From Branchiostoma floridae (Eukaryota; Chordata; Leptocardii; Amphioxiformes; Branchiostomatidae): DNA of 64,000 nucleotides. The position numbers and the translations under genes are program-made. Shown piece after piece: positions 12,822 through 27,800 of this stretch. Position 1 is the first letter of the stretch; every line of letters begins with the position of its first letter. The stretch covers positions 16,404,522 to 16,468,521 of the forward strand of contig NC_049989.1 of the NCBI RefSeq assembly GCF_000003815.2, written 5' to 3'. The notes under the pieces are model-generated. The model searched no databases. It had not been told where the DNA came from and saw only the letters and a list, made by a program, of their open reading frames with translations.

Positions 12822-15800
12822 ATGGCTTAAACACAGCCGCATTCACAAACACCCACACACACCCACACACACACACACACACACACAAACAACAACAAAC
12901 AAAGGAACAGGCCAAAAACTCTACCTCCATTTTTCATAGACTGCGGTGATTCAAATAGCATCGATATGCAGTGTTGCCTTTTGACTTTCTGCACTTAAGA
13001 AAAAATAATTACATAATTCATAATAATTTCTTCTGTCATTCATTTTCATCCAGGCTAAAATCCAGTATGTGGACGCCTGTCTGGGGCATGTGGACTTTGG
13101 AGGAATAGACCAACTGACTGACAGCACCTTCCGAGTGTTGTACAGCGCCCTCTCTCAGTTCAGTGGAAAACTGCACACCATAGACTGTGAGGGCTGTACT
13201 CACCTGACTGATGCAGGTGTCTACTGGTTGGCCAGGTGTGGTCAGGTGGGCGGACTCGAGGAGGTGAGATATAGCTAACTTGCATTTTAACGAAATACAT
13301 AAAACTATTTCACACAATAAACATCAGTTCTGCTAATTGGAGAGCTTTTGAGTATCATGAACAGTTACTGATCCTTTTCAACCTGGTAGAGCCCATCTCG
13401 GAGTTCTCTTGTCACATGACTCAGGTGATATGAATTATCATGACAAGATGTTAAAGCTGACTTAACTCACCTCAAATTGTCGTGAACAGTCGTAGAGAAA
13501 GTACTTGACAATGTAGACTAAGGTAGTGGTTATTTCACAGAGCTTCCATGCACAGTGTACTTGCAAAAAACAGAGTGAATTGAATAGAGTAGAGTAGGTT
13601 AGAGTAGAGCAGAGTGGTGTAGGGAAGAGTAGTTAGAGTAGACTTATTAAGTTGAGTAGGGTAGATCGTTTTGGCCTGGTAGGAGCTTTTGGCTCCAGTT
13701 TGGGCCACTCTTCAGTTGATTGTCATTGTTGGCAAGTTTGTGAATGGTCCAGTGCTTTGTGGTTGGAGTCTACAAGGTAAATGTATGACTCCATGTGTTT
13801 GTCAAATCTTGATAGCTTTTCATCCATCCATACATGCAGTGTCTTGCATCGTCTTTGTGATCATCATTTTATGAGTTCTTACGTCATCATCACGTGTTTT
13901 CTTTGTAGGTGAAGCTCAAATCATAGCTTTTCCTCCATCATCAATTCATGTGTTCTTACATCACCATTTTATGTGTTCCTGCATCATCATTATGTGTTGC
14001 CTTTGTAGGTGAAGCTCAGAGGCTGCAGACAGCTGACAGAAGCCTCCATATTACATCATCATTTCATGTGTTCTTATGTCATCATTTCATGTGTTCTTAA
14101 TCATTTCATGTGTTCTTATGTCATCATTTCATGTGTTCTGACATAATCAGTATTTGTTGCCTTTGTAGGTAAAGCTCAGAGGCTGCAGACAGCTGACAGA
14201 AGCCTCCATCTTACATCATCATTTCATGTGTTCTAACATAATCAGTATTTGTTGCCTTTGTAGGTAAAGCTCAGAGGCTGCAGACAGCTGACAGAAGCCT
14301 CCATCTTACATCTCCTAAAGCACAGCCCAGGACTGGGTGTCCTGGATATGAGCTTCACCTCTGTGTCCTCCCTGTCTGTCTTCGTGGAGAAGGAGTATAC
14401 GCCAAGAGGGTTTCTCAAAGTGGACTTTACCGGCTGTCCGCTCGTCACCCCTCCTGCAAGTCAAGCCAAGGGCTTGGAGTCATTTCAAGACATTCTAAGC
14501 TTCTTCCAAGGTGAGTTGTAACAGTACGTTTTAGAATTTGTGTTTGATGATTTTTTTCCTCGATTGATCCAGAGTTTTTCTGAAAGAAGTGCCACTCAAA
14601 AATCAATACCACAGCATGTACTATAAGGACAAAGGATACAAAAAAAGGAATAGTTACTACTGTTTCAGTACCAAGGTCAGCCGCCAGGAGGCCCAGTAGG
14701 GTTGTAGCCAACACACCTCCTTCCGTCCTTTGACGGAATTTTGCAGCTGGGAACGGAAAAAAATTTGCTCATTCCGTCCTCAGTGACGGACAAAAATCGA
14801 TATGTAAAGGTATAAAATCATGAAACCCTTGTGTAATTCTTCAACAAAACAGACGCTGTTGAACAGCTTAATCTACCAGCAAAATTTACACCTGAAAGTG
14901 CAGGAAATAGCTTTTCAGAGGGTCCAGATTTCAAAATTTCCGGACCCCCTTCAGCACAATGTCTTGTACTTTGGGAGCTCGATACAACTCAAAATTGATG
15001 GGACGGAAAATGATTTCAGGCTGGCTACAACCCTGAGGCCCAGTATCGTCTTTTGGTCAACAACACCTGCATACATACATATACCACAGTCCAGTCTCAG
15101 GTTTTATACACAAGCTCACACATAAGCCAAAAATTATACCCCCATTTTTCATGGAGGTAATTCATGGCTATAATGAATAGCATTTGGTTGCTGGTTCAAA
15201 GCCTAGAACAAAATTTGTGAAACAATAGTATCATCACATTTTGTCTGCATCTGTATTAAAAGAGCATTACAATTAATCTATACTCCTACAAATGAATGAA
15301 TTGAATAAATGAATGGTTTATTAAAACGTAATACTTTGCAGCCATAAGCTGAATTACATATACGGTGCAATACAGGCATGGTTAAACAACATTTTACATC
15401 TGAGCATAAACTTTAAAGCATCAACATGAAAGTACGCTTTAAAAATGTACATTTTGCAATTATAGTCAATACAGTGCGAATTACCTTGACTTTAAGACAA
15501 ATGTTATGATAATTGTAGAAACAACAATGGATCTTAATTGCAACATGATTAAAAATCGACAATTCACACCGTGAATATCTGTTGTTTAGGAGACGGACTA
15601 AACATGGCATTGGGGAATTTTTGCATCGGTTAGTTCTGCACTTAAAGGGACATAATGTAAAATTAAAGTCACTGTTTTCGGTCATTTCTCTACATAATGA
15701 GTTGAGTCTACCTTATTACACTGCACAGCAATATTCACAAGGTATTGATACGACTTTGTTGAGCCGTGAGGATGTCTTGAAATATGCGTACTTCCCTCCG

Positions 15801-18800
15801 CCGCTTGAGTTGTCCGCCATTTTATTCAACTCGCCGGCGAGCCAAAGTGCGCTTTAGAACGCGTTCGGTGGTTCGCTCGAATCATTACTGAAGTTTGTTG
15901 AAAGTCCCCGCTAAGCTCCGAAGATCTGTGACCACAACGGTCGATTCGGAAATCTACGGTCGGCTTACTTCCGGTAGGCTACCCGGAAGTAAGTGAATTT
16001 GGTCGCGGCTTACTTTGACGTTGTTAATTAGCACTAGAAATGTGATAAAATGACGCAGAAACATGTAAGTTAGAAATAAGTTGCAAATGTCAATCTGAAT
16101 GGAGATTTTCAAGTTCAGAACATTTGAAATTTTTGCGCCATATTTCTACATTTTGTCCCTTTAACAGTTTTGTACAAATGTATATTTACAGATAGAGGCA
16201 ATGAGAATCTGGTTTATAAGGCACCCCAGTACAGAGTTGTCATTGTGGGAGACTACACTCCAGCCGCGGCACAACTGTTGGTGTCGCTCCTGCCAAAAGT
16301 CTCCAAACTGTCCAACCCCCCACTGCCGGGACAGATAGAAGTGTACCAGGACTGTGTGCTGCAGCACGGTGGGAAGAAACGCACTCTCGAAATCGTTTAT
16401 TGCAGTCCTGAAGAGGTACAATTAAACTTCATCTTCTGTATCTACTCAACGAAACAAAATGACACTGATTACAAACTGTAAATCATGTAATGTATGTTTT
16501 TATTCATGTCAAATAATTTATCCACTAAAACAGTAATACTCTCCGATATCATTAGTTTTAATGTGTAATAACGTGCTAGAAATTGTGTTTATGTATGTTA
16601 AAATAAGCAGAGATTTTAATGTACAACAAGACAAAATTCTGCTCCTGGCTGCCAGTATCTTGTTTTAGAAATAAACCATTTTTGATTGATTGATATTGAA
16701 CCAACTTTATCAAGTTATAATTGTCTTCACCTCATTGACATAATATTTATCAATTCAGAGTTTTAGCTAAAAAAGCCTGGAAAATACATATTGTTTAGTC
16801 TCCGACAAAAAGGCAGTGCATGCTGTCTGAAATGTCTGACCATTTCCAAACTTTGTCTAGTTGCTTGAGTAACTATTGCTTTGCATTATGTGAATGATAT
16901 GTATAACCTTCATCAATGCTACAACTTATCATATAGCAATACCCTTTGCAAGTGAGATATCGAAGGTCAGTTTAATCAAACAGTAATGTTATTCATCACC
17001 AACCAATTTTAAGCAAGTGGGATCAAATGTTATTCTACGAAATGTTATGCTAGTGGGATTGAATGTTATTCTGTCTTAGGGTACCTGGAAGAATTATGTT
17101 GACGTAACATGACGTAAGTTTGCCAATAGCTATGGAGGGGTGTTAACTACTTGTTTCTTTGTCGTTTTCTTTCAGTTGAACAGTGCCCTGTTTGTGAATG
17201 AGGGGACTATGTTTGTGGTGATCAGTAATGGTAGGAGCACATGTACTAGGGGTGCAGACATCATCAAGGGCATTTGGGCAAAGGTGAGCATTGGCCTCGA
17301 CATTTATCTGACAGTGTGTGTTCTAGTAGCTATGCAGGCTTGCTATCTGCATTCTCAAAATGTTACAGAGCCACTGTAGATAATGACATTATTGATAGTG
17401 CATTAGGGAGGAAGCTAAGATGGCAAGCTTTCCAATAATGAAAATGCGGGTAGGTGGGTTGTTTTGGCAAAGCATCATCAACAGGCTTTTACTATGAAAC
17501 AGTCATTTTTGTTGATAGAGATGTTTTTGTAAAGACCTTGTTTTGTAAAGACCATGGATAGTGAGTGAGTTTGGTTGCTCATAATTGCCATGAAAACCAA
17601 TATTTCTGTTGTCAATTATTGTTGTAACAATAATCTAATAATGCAGTAATTTAAGAAAATGACGCATGCTTTGTATGTACCAATATGTTCAGTTAATGAT
17701 GCTAATTTCATCAGTAAAACTGTAACCTCTTTTCTTGTGTGTAGCTTGAGTCCTGTCCTTGCTAACTCTGGTTGTTTGAAATATAAAACTACTACCTGGA
17801 CATCTTCACTGTTTTGTCCATATAAGCAAACTTAGCAATAGACTGAGTTTGAATTTTAACCATGAATATTATGCATATTACTTAAAGGTGACTTACTTCC
17901 CATAACAGGTCCCCAAAGCACCCTGCCTCTTGGCTCAGTTGTCAGGAGAAGAGGAGTCGTCTACATTTGACATGACCTCAGCTGTGGAGCTAGCCAGGGG
18001 GGCTGTCCACACCATGGAAGGGTAAGTTCTAAGCTGTACTACATTGAGATTTTGATGTTCTGTGGCTGACTTGCATCCGATTCATTCAACTTTTCAACTT
18101 CCAATTCTGGGCTTCAGAAATGGGATTGGAAGCAATATTGGCTAATCAAATGTCACAAAACAGGTAACGCTAATTCACCTTAATCCGTGGGGTAACCTAA
18201 ATTCGTTGATTAAAAAAACTGTGTTTATCGGTTCTACGTGGGTTTCAATTGTCAATTTTTTTCAAAATATTGCAATCTGAAACTACCTTCCATAGACTTA
18301 ACGATCCCCAAATACTGTACCCTACAGTATCTTTATATACAACGAAAATAGGTTACCCAACGGATAAAGGTTAACCAACGTTAACACTAGTTTACCTTTA
18401 TCCACGGGGTAACCTTTATCTGTTGACTTTAGAAACAGCAGATTTAGTCAATGGACGGTTGTTTCATATTGTAATATCTTCAAAATATGCAGTTTGAACT
18501 CACATTTTGTTAGCATGATAGCCCTAAATAACATGCCTTTGAAAATTACGGATATAGGTTCCCCCTCGGAAAATGGTGAACTACTGTTATTTGTTACCTG
18601 GTGTACTGACAAAAGTATTTTGAATATCATGACCTCACAATGACTTGCACATCATCATTAATATACATAGACCCAAACAAAATTTCAATAGTTGTGAATC
18701 CTAGAGATTTGTGGAAAGTGTAACCAAACTTAAAAATGTCTGACACATTGTCTCAGGGTTGTAGCCAGCCTGAAATCATTTTCAGTCCCCTCGATTTTGA

Positions 18801-21800
18801 ATGGGAATCCTATTGAGCACTGAAGGCATGGCGTGATTCTAGGGGGTCTGGGTTCCAGAAAATTTTGAAACCTAGACCCTCTGAAACACTATTTCCTGCA
18901 TTTTGAGGTGCAAATTTTGCTTGTAGACTAAGCTGTTCAATGGCATCTATTTTGGTGAGGAAGAACACATGGGTTTCAGTTTTTTTTTTTATATCTTTAC
19001 ATATCAATTTTTGTCTGTCCCTGGGGACGGAATGGGGAAATATTTTTTTCAGTCCCCAGCTGCAAAATTCCTTCAAAGGACTGAAGGACAGGTGCTGGCT
19101 ACAACCCTGCATTGTATGCTTGTGTGACCTAACCACGTCCCATTGGCATTAGTATTACATTGGAAAATGGAGTGGAGAGTGGGAAATATCATGCTAAGGA
19201 TTTATTTTTATTGTTTTAGGAGTATAGCCGGCATGGACTTTAACAGTCAGTGCAATTTTGGACAGAGTTGCCAACAAATGATTGACCTGAGGCAGGCGAT
19301 CAAGGTTATATCTGTTGATGAATCACAGGTAAGAGCTGCATTCATATTACTTTAGGTATTTTTCTGCAGTTGAAAATGATATTGACAGAAAAACATACAA
19401 ATTGACAAAAATACATGAACAATGTACTTATTGTAAGAATTACATCTTTTTTCATTCACCTTTTCATTGCTAAATGTTCCTTCATGGTATGTTATTTTCA
19501 TGGTTTGCTAGATCAGAAAAGATGTTGGAATACCCTGTCCTTAGTGCTGAACGTTATGTTGTTGACTGTTTGCTTACAAGAGACAATATATTGGAGCCAA
19601 ACTAAGTCTTGTTCTTACTGCAAATGAATCATGCATTGTACTCACCTTTCCTGAATCCAAGATGCAAGCATGAAACAGTCTTTTAAACTCTCCAATTCTT
19701 TTTCTCTACATTTAGCATAAAGCTTTCCATTGGGCATCATCATTACATGTTAGTGTAAGGAATGCACCTGTTATAGTTAAACTTTTGATAATGAAACGCT
19801 TTCTCTTTTGACACTGAAATGCCACATTTTGTTGACTGTCTGCCACCTTCTTCGGGGCAATGTCAATGTCAAATAACTGGTGCACTTTTTACTGCAGCTA
19901 GGTATCACATAGACTAAGTGTCTTATCATTATTTTCAAACAATATTGATGTGATGATATGTTGGAACTACTGTAAATGCATTTAAGATCGCGAGGATTTA
20001 ATTTTGCGGTAGCGGGAAAAATGACTTTTTGCTGTGGTTTTAATTTCGCGGTAACAGTATAGACTGCAATCTAATACCATAGTAGAAAAATGTTCTTGGC
20101 GGTTTAAGTTCACTTTAAAGTGGTCACTGCGAAAGCCGCAAACATTAATCCACCACCAACATTTCTGCATTTAGAGTATATCGTTAGCAGTGAAACCTAG
20201 CTGCAGTGCAAAGTTAACAAGAAAGTATTGCCATGAATAAGACAGATGGTCATCAAAACACCAGCTCTTGAAAAATATGTGGTTGTAAAAAACAAGAACT
20301 ATGTTATGCTCTCATTTTCACTGACCTGAAGAAGCTATTATCTCTTGCCTAATAGGGAGCAGAAAAGCTACTTGTGGAAATTCAGGAAATGATGGACACA
20401 GCAGACAAACTGTGGCCTCAGTTCAAGAGTCAGTCCCCGGAGTTTCACGAGTTTCTCAAGCATCTCAAGGCCGTTGCTCTCAAGCAGAAAATTCTTCCGC
20501 TGGAAACGCTTGTGAAGGAGCTACCCAAGAAGTGGCTGGGAGATGGCATACTGGCATATGGGAAGGCACTGGAAGTGTTACACAATATGGTAAGTCATGT
20601 TTATCTTTGCATGGAGAATTCTTATGCTAATTTTATCTTTATCTGCAGGGTAAACTTTATTCATTGTTTTTAAAAACAGGGTATTTAGGGATGTCAAGTT
20701 GATGATTGACAGTGGTTATAAATTGGAATATTTTTTATTGAAGTTTGAAATTGCCATCCTTTGATCTGATATTCCTACCCCCTTGTTTTTAACATCAACG
20801 GATATAAGTTAGCCCAATGGAAAGAGGTGAACTAACATTACATCAAGATATAGTGTCAAACTTGTGCAACAACACAATGTTGCTCTGAGGAATTATGAGG
20901 GGGTCTTGTGTTTGAGGAGGTGCTTTGAGCTTGTTAGAGGGAAAGAGTTGGCAACCCCTGGTTGTAAAAATAGGTTTGTGCCACTAAGCACTACAAGGTG
21001 GACAACAACTATTACAATATTACTGATCTTTGCCACAAAGCAGTTACTCAAGCAACTGGATATGATTTAGGAAACGGTCAGACATTTTAACTAGCACCCA
21101 CTAGTTTTTGTAATCATCATCATCAGTCAACGTGCTTACACACAACAGGGTTATACCGCCCCTTACGGGGTGTTATACGCTTTCGAATAGCTGAATACAA
21201 GACGGGGATGCGCCAGGTCTCCAGTCAGTGACACACTTTTTGTCAGTGACACTGAAGAGATCTTGTTGGAGGTCTTTTTTTTATATCCTAGCTGTGAATT
21301 TATATTTAAAAGAAATCTAGTTGAAGAACAGGTTTATCCTAACTATGAATCAATATGCAAAAAGGGGTGGAAGTTGAATTTTCAATAGTTCAAAAGCTAC
21401 AAACTTAAGATAATGCTTGAGTAACTGCTTTTTGGCGTATCTTATTACCTGGATGTCTAACCTTTATTATCGTATTAGAATGTGGGGAAGGACAACCTCA
21501 AGCCAACCATTCACACTTACGCCACATCTTCAGAAAAGACGCTGTAGCCGCATGTTCCCTCTTTAGGAACTTTATTGAAACCAACACAACAAACATGTTT
21601 TGTCGTGTGGCTTCCTCAGTGTTATGGGCTCGAATGAGCATAGTTCAGCATGTTCTTGCTTTTATAGGCCAAGTGCATAGTGCACTGACCAGGTGCAAGG
21701 TGCCCTAGGTGGCTTAACCAATCACAGTTCAGTAAGTTTGTGCAGTCTGCTCTAGGACTGGTGCATAATCATCGTATTACTCATCTTCATCATCAGTATC

Positions 21801-24800
21801 ATCATTATCAAACTTTATTCCTCTTCCCCCATCCCTACAGGGTCAGGTGTTCTACCTTCCCATGCTGAAGGACCAGCCAGTCATCCTGGATGTTAAGTGG
21901 TTTGTACAGACTGTTAAAGAGGTGTCCACGTCCAAACTGTTGGTGCCAATCGGACACAATCTGGATGGATTTGCACCAGACGTGAATGTCATCCCAGAGA
22001 GTGCTTTGTCCACCCTCTCAAATGTCACAGGAAACAATGTAAGGCTTCACTTTCCTAAGCTTGTAAAATTTGAGCAACAAAACAGAAAAACTCACCACAA
22101 ACTTTTGACATGGATCTCGTCAATCTTCGTCAGATATCTGATTGGCTTTCTGGAATCATATATTAGATGGTAAGTTTAGGAGGAAATGGCTTCAAATCCT
22201 AGTTGAATCATACCAAAATCTTAAAAATGGGATATCTCTGCTTAGCACTCAGCAATAATACATTCCACAACAATGAGAACCAAGAAATACAGTGTCTTAA
22301 AGGACTGGTATTAGAGCCTTGTGAGGAACATCACCCTAACTGACACAAAAGAAACAGAAATTTTTAATCCTTCCTACAGTACCCACTTCCTAAAATTTAC
22401 CATATCTACAGAAATTTGAAAACCCAGTCACAGAATAAAAACTATTGTGCGCACTTCCAGGTGGACTCCAGATTTTGCTATTTAATGTAAATGAGGTCAA
22501 TAATGAGCATGTTGTCTGTACCATAAGAACTGATTAGCCATACAACATAAATTTCACATATTTCTGTTCTGTCCAGTTGTCACTTGCAACTAGAGTCCTG
22601 ACTGATCTCGGGATCTGCATCTGCCCATACAACCTTCCTGGAGTCAGTGCTGATGGTGCTTTGGTGCCCTATGCCAACATTCCTGCATCACCTGTAGTGG
22701 CTTTGGTAAGTCCATGTTGATTCAATTACATGCGTGACATCCTCTGGGAACCCTAAGATGGATGCAAGCATATGAATGAAAAAATACTGGCAAAGAAAAG
22801 TTGCCTTCATTACATGTATGAAATAGTGAAGAAGGTTGAACAAATGTCTGATCATACAAAAATGATCGATGATTCAACATGAGTAATTGAACCAAGTTGA
22901 AATCAATGTTCATGGACAGTCTGTTCTTGGTCCTTTTTCATTTCTGATCATACTTGTCACAATGTTTTACAAGAGGCATTTTGTGATCTTAAGAGCATTG
23001 TAGATTGCTAACAAAATGGTTTTGTATGTTTAATTATTTCATTGTTTTATGATGTATATATATATATATATATATTGCCATTTAACCATGAGCCAAGATA
23101 CATAATGATTCACCAAACCAATCATGAGATGCAGCTGCAAACACCCAACATGGACAATTTTGAAACCTACTATCAGGAGGTGACCCTCCTTTTCTGGAGG
23201 TAATATTACTTAATAGATCTTACAATGACAGTGTTAGCTGAACCTATGTATTTTGGCTCCCCTCTCCCCAGGATCAGTTTTGGCCTGTGAAGGCCTCCCC
23301 AGATGACCTGGAGATGACTCAGCACTATCACATCCTCCCCGCCCCTCCCCCGGGACTGATGGCATCACTGCTGTCCGAGTTCAGCCAGCTCGGGGGCTTG
23401 TCCCTGGTCTGGAGGGATGGGGTCATCTTCCAGAGGGGGGCAGTGGAGGTGCTGGTCCAGATAGACAAGAAAGGTTTGTGAATTGCATATGATGTTAGAA
23501 ATGTTGAATCAGATCAAATCCTAAAGTCACACCAATTTGATTTGTTGGTTCATGGATTAGAAAATAAATCTAAAAAATATGTTTAACATCCATTGGCATA
23601 ATACCGGTCGGTTTACTGCAATTTCTCAAGTAATGCTAATTTGGCAAATGATCAACGCATCATTTTCTCCAGTTACATGTTGCTGTTACAGCTTACCTTT
23701 GCCACTTCTTCTGTGTAAATTATTTTGTCTCTCTGGTCTTAAAAACATAATATCGTAATTGGAACACACCGCGGAATTGCACGGAGAACGGGCGCGTGGT
23801 TGGAAGGGGGTGCACTATACCGGTCGAACGAAACGGGGCACAATTAACTGCCGCTATGTACCTTTATTCATCCTCTGTTGTTCCTTTCTTTCCTGTTAGT
23901 AGTTGCACAAAACAAAAATCTGCATGAGCATAGTCATGAGAAAATGGGCGTATACTGACAAGAATCTTCATTTAATTTTGGTCCGTCACAACCGCTATGA
24001 CGTAAAACTTTACTGCTGGCCGTAGCATTAAAAATGGCGGGAAAATGGCGGCGTACGTTCAATTTGACCCATTCAGCCGTAGATCCGGGCGATAATGCAA
24101 CAGTTCCTCACACTTTTACACGAGTTGTAGGTCACCAAAATAAATTCAAGATTGCTGTTGAATCATGCTCGTCTTGTGCCGTGAGCACATGTGATTATTA
24201 TCTACAAATCTGGCAATGAACGTGACAGTTTGTTTGTCCCACGACGAGCTCGCCTGCCCCGAAAATGACCTGAAAACTTTTGGCCTTGTTGTCTTCGAAT
24301 GCATTGTTATCGATGCTTTGTAAATTATGTATTGGACACCTAGATGTCTGAAGTGTGCATACCTCAGAAATAACTATTGTTGCATGTGTAGATCTCTTTA
24401 AGTTCCACTATTTTTAATCGACCGGTATAAGGCTTATGACCGGTATTATGCCAATGCATGTTAACTGAAAAACAAATCTAGAGGACCAGGTTTATGCCTT
24501 GGTGCACAACATGTAAGTTTTATGGAGTGAATACATGTACAGGTCTGTGATGTCCACTTGCTATATTTTATTTTCTTAAATCAGAGAACCAAGGAAATCA
24601 ACTGTCACGTCCCAAGGGACTTTCTTTATATAAGAAGGTTATTCAGTATAATATAACCAGCTGCTGTTGCACCATGTGCCTACGAAGCTGGTGTGTTACA
24701 CCAAAGGGTTGTTGTGCCAGCTATATTGAATACAGATACAGAACTTACATGTTGGCAATGTTGATGAAATGTTAACACACTCAGTGCACAAAGTTGCTCT

Positions 24801-27800
24801 AAAATACATTGATTATCTCCTCCTTCTTACAGATGTACATGTGGGCATTCCAATAGTGGAAGCTGAGAAGTTGGACTTGCAGAAATCAAAGGCTGTAAAG
24901 ACGGAAGGTATGCATACATTTGTAGCTTGTGACATAGAAATTTCCTTTCATTCAGTTGTGATTTTGATATAATTAGAAATGGGTTTTAGTTGCACAAATC
25001 ATAGAAATTTGCCTGCATACTAGTGTATTTATAAGTCTGTCACAAAATATGTCTAATCATTATGATTTTTCTCTCATCCAATAATCTGTGATATACATAT
25101 GTGTTCATTTTTTCTGTTTCTGTTTCTTGTGAGTTTTTCAAAAGTTAAGTTCAAAGTAAAATATTGTTGACCTTCTGTTTTTATCTTCATCTTTCAGAAG
25201 CTGTTCAAAAGAGTGTCGTTATCAGTTTTGCAACAAAAGACCTTCGTCGTGTGCAAAATATTGCAACAGAACTTACAGTAAGTAACAGTTCTCCTGATTG
25301 GCCAAACAAGAGATACATAATTTTTATGTAGCTTGATATTTTTAGTGTTAGAGAGTCTAATATGTGTTCTAGATTGAATCTGGTAGTTAAATTTTTGACA
25401 GGATCACTGTTTTTGAATTGAATATCACCTGATAACAGCAGAACCCAATATGATAACCTCAGTTATCATATTGGAGAGGGGCAGAGGACAGAGAGAGTTG
25501 GGCACGAATCACTGCTACTGGATGTCGGGGAGCCCCTACGACCACTGAGGTTACGGGCCGTGAGTGAGTGAGTGAGTGAGTTATCACCAGGTCTGGAACA
25601 CCTGTATTGAATGTTGTCTTGGCCCAGGTATTATTCATTCATTTCTTAGTGTGCCTCATCCAATTGATTTGGTGTAAAATCATATTTCAGTCAAAGGGGT
25701 ATGTGGTGACCATGGATGGTAACAACTCTGTAACAGACACAGTGAACATGGCTGCTGTAGTCCTCATGTGCATCACCAATGACTACAAGGACACAGGACG
25801 GTGCAAAAGAGGTAAAAATGATTTTCTTCTCCTTCTTTTTAGACAGTTGAGGCTTGCAATGGCAGGTATTGTTTCTTGTCAATTTTTGTCATAAAAATAT
25901 AGGGCTATATCCAGCTTTGAATTTTTACCCACCTCACTCTTCAATAATTGTTTGGGAGCCCTTGTTTTTAATTCCCATTGTTAAATCTGTCATTTTAAGC
26001 TGACAAGCTAACGTCAGCATCATATTCTGAAGTTCAGATTTTTTTGACAAAAATGGTGACATTTTTGGCTGTGCCAACAAACAAATTTCCATTGGGGGAA
26101 GGAGGGGCAGGTCATGAAGACAACCCTGTATGAATATAAACTGGACTGACAGCCTACTTAAATTTTTATGTACTGCTCTTATGCCTTTTGCTTTTCCCAG
26201 AGTTAGACAGTAACAATATAGTGCAAAATAAGGGTTCTCATCTTATCTAGAGTACTCTATCCCTTAGTCTTAAGGAAGTGTGACTTAGGTTCTGGGTCGT
26301 TTCAACTTGAGAAGGATCAGAGGACTGATCGAAAGCTTGTTAGTAAGCGCTTTATTTTGTGTATGGATATAAAATTGTAACAGCTTTATTTATTGTTTCT
26401 TTGACACTTTGCTGTGGTAATTTCAACAGTGGCGCAGCTTGCAGCAGAGTTAGGAGTACCCCTGATCCCCATCAAGCTGCAGACTGACGTAGTGCTGGAC
26501 GATTGGCTGCAACTTGTGAGCAACAAGGTTCTCATCAACATGACGCCCACCCAAGACTGGGGCTGGGCTGTAGAGACTTTAACAGGCGAGCTGGGAAGCT
26601 TGGGGAAGAAGGTTGCCAATCCTCGGAGCAACTTTGTACAGCCAAAGAAACTGAAGGACACACAAACGCTAGGTAAGACTTTGATGTGATGCTACTTAAC
26701 CTTTATCTGTGTGGTAACCTATGTATTGTAGTCTTATGCTTACTGTTAATGTATCTAAGTTTGTGAGGATTTAATATTGCAGTAGTGGGAAAATAGACTG
26801 TTTGCCATGGTTTTGGGTTCGTAGTGAATTCAGCGGCCTAGCAAAAACCATGTTTCAACATAAAACTACCGCAAAAATTTCTGTGTTTACAGTATATCTT
26901 CTATCGTTCTTGTGCACATAAACAATTGCTTAATGCTTAAATGCAGATGTCCTAATTTGGAAGCTCAAGAAGCTCAAAGCGTTGATATTATGTATGACCA
27001 TCGTTTGTAACAGCACACCAGCTTTGTAAGCTTGCAGCATGGTAGCAGCTGGTGATATTACACTGAATGACCTATCACACCTTAAACCTTTGCTTACCTA
27101 ACTGTAAGCATTGTTTAAAGCTATTTAGTGAGGATGTTCCTACACTGGATGGTGGCAACTATGGCAGCTCCAGGGAAAAAACATTAAACATTGAATCAAA
27201 ATTCTTCTGTCCAACAGGAGGCCCATACTTGACTGTAGCAGCCAGGACTCAGAAGCCCCAGCCAGGCACGGACGTTGGTTGGGTTCAGCAGATCTTCCAT
27301 AGCTGCCTGACTGTAGTGGAGTATGTTCTCAGGACACAGGGACTCTCTGCAGTTGTAAGTAGCCAGGCACACTGTGTGAAGATGCTTGTCTGTCATGTGT
27401 TTGGTGTTGTAGTTAAGTTAGATGTTGCTTTGAATCCTTTCTTACCACCTGTGATCATTCCATGCTCTGTGTTGTGTTCTTGAACAATATAAGCTTGCCC
27501 TACAGCACAGTTTGTAAAAACAGCCGTTTTAGGTGCTCCCATATACATGGCCATTATAGCTTGCCTCCTATGCCTTTTTCACGTTGTCAAACTGTCTGAA
27601 TTCTTAGTGAGAAAGCATCTCGTATCAATTACCAATGGGCAGTAACAGTATCATGGCATTTTCCCATACATGAAATGAGGACACAATTAGTTAACTCAAG
27701 CTCATTGCATCTTCATTTGCATATATGGGGAAATATCATGCTCCTCGTTTCCAAAGGGCACACTCATTGTCTTTCCATGGTGCTGATTTGCTAACTGTTA

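Noticed and set aside
12727-12939. Open frames over the CA repeat (His-Thr and Val-Cys runs)
   Set aside because: These are translations of a dinucleotide repeat on both strands and have no coding meaning.
14161-14263. Upstream copy of the exon 6 start as a real exon
   Set aside because: It has an acceptor but no donor, and the frame reaches TAA at the next repeat junction.
24034-24219. 61-codon frame inside the ATAATACCGGTC element
   Set aside because: Short, no recognised motif, no supporting splice signals.
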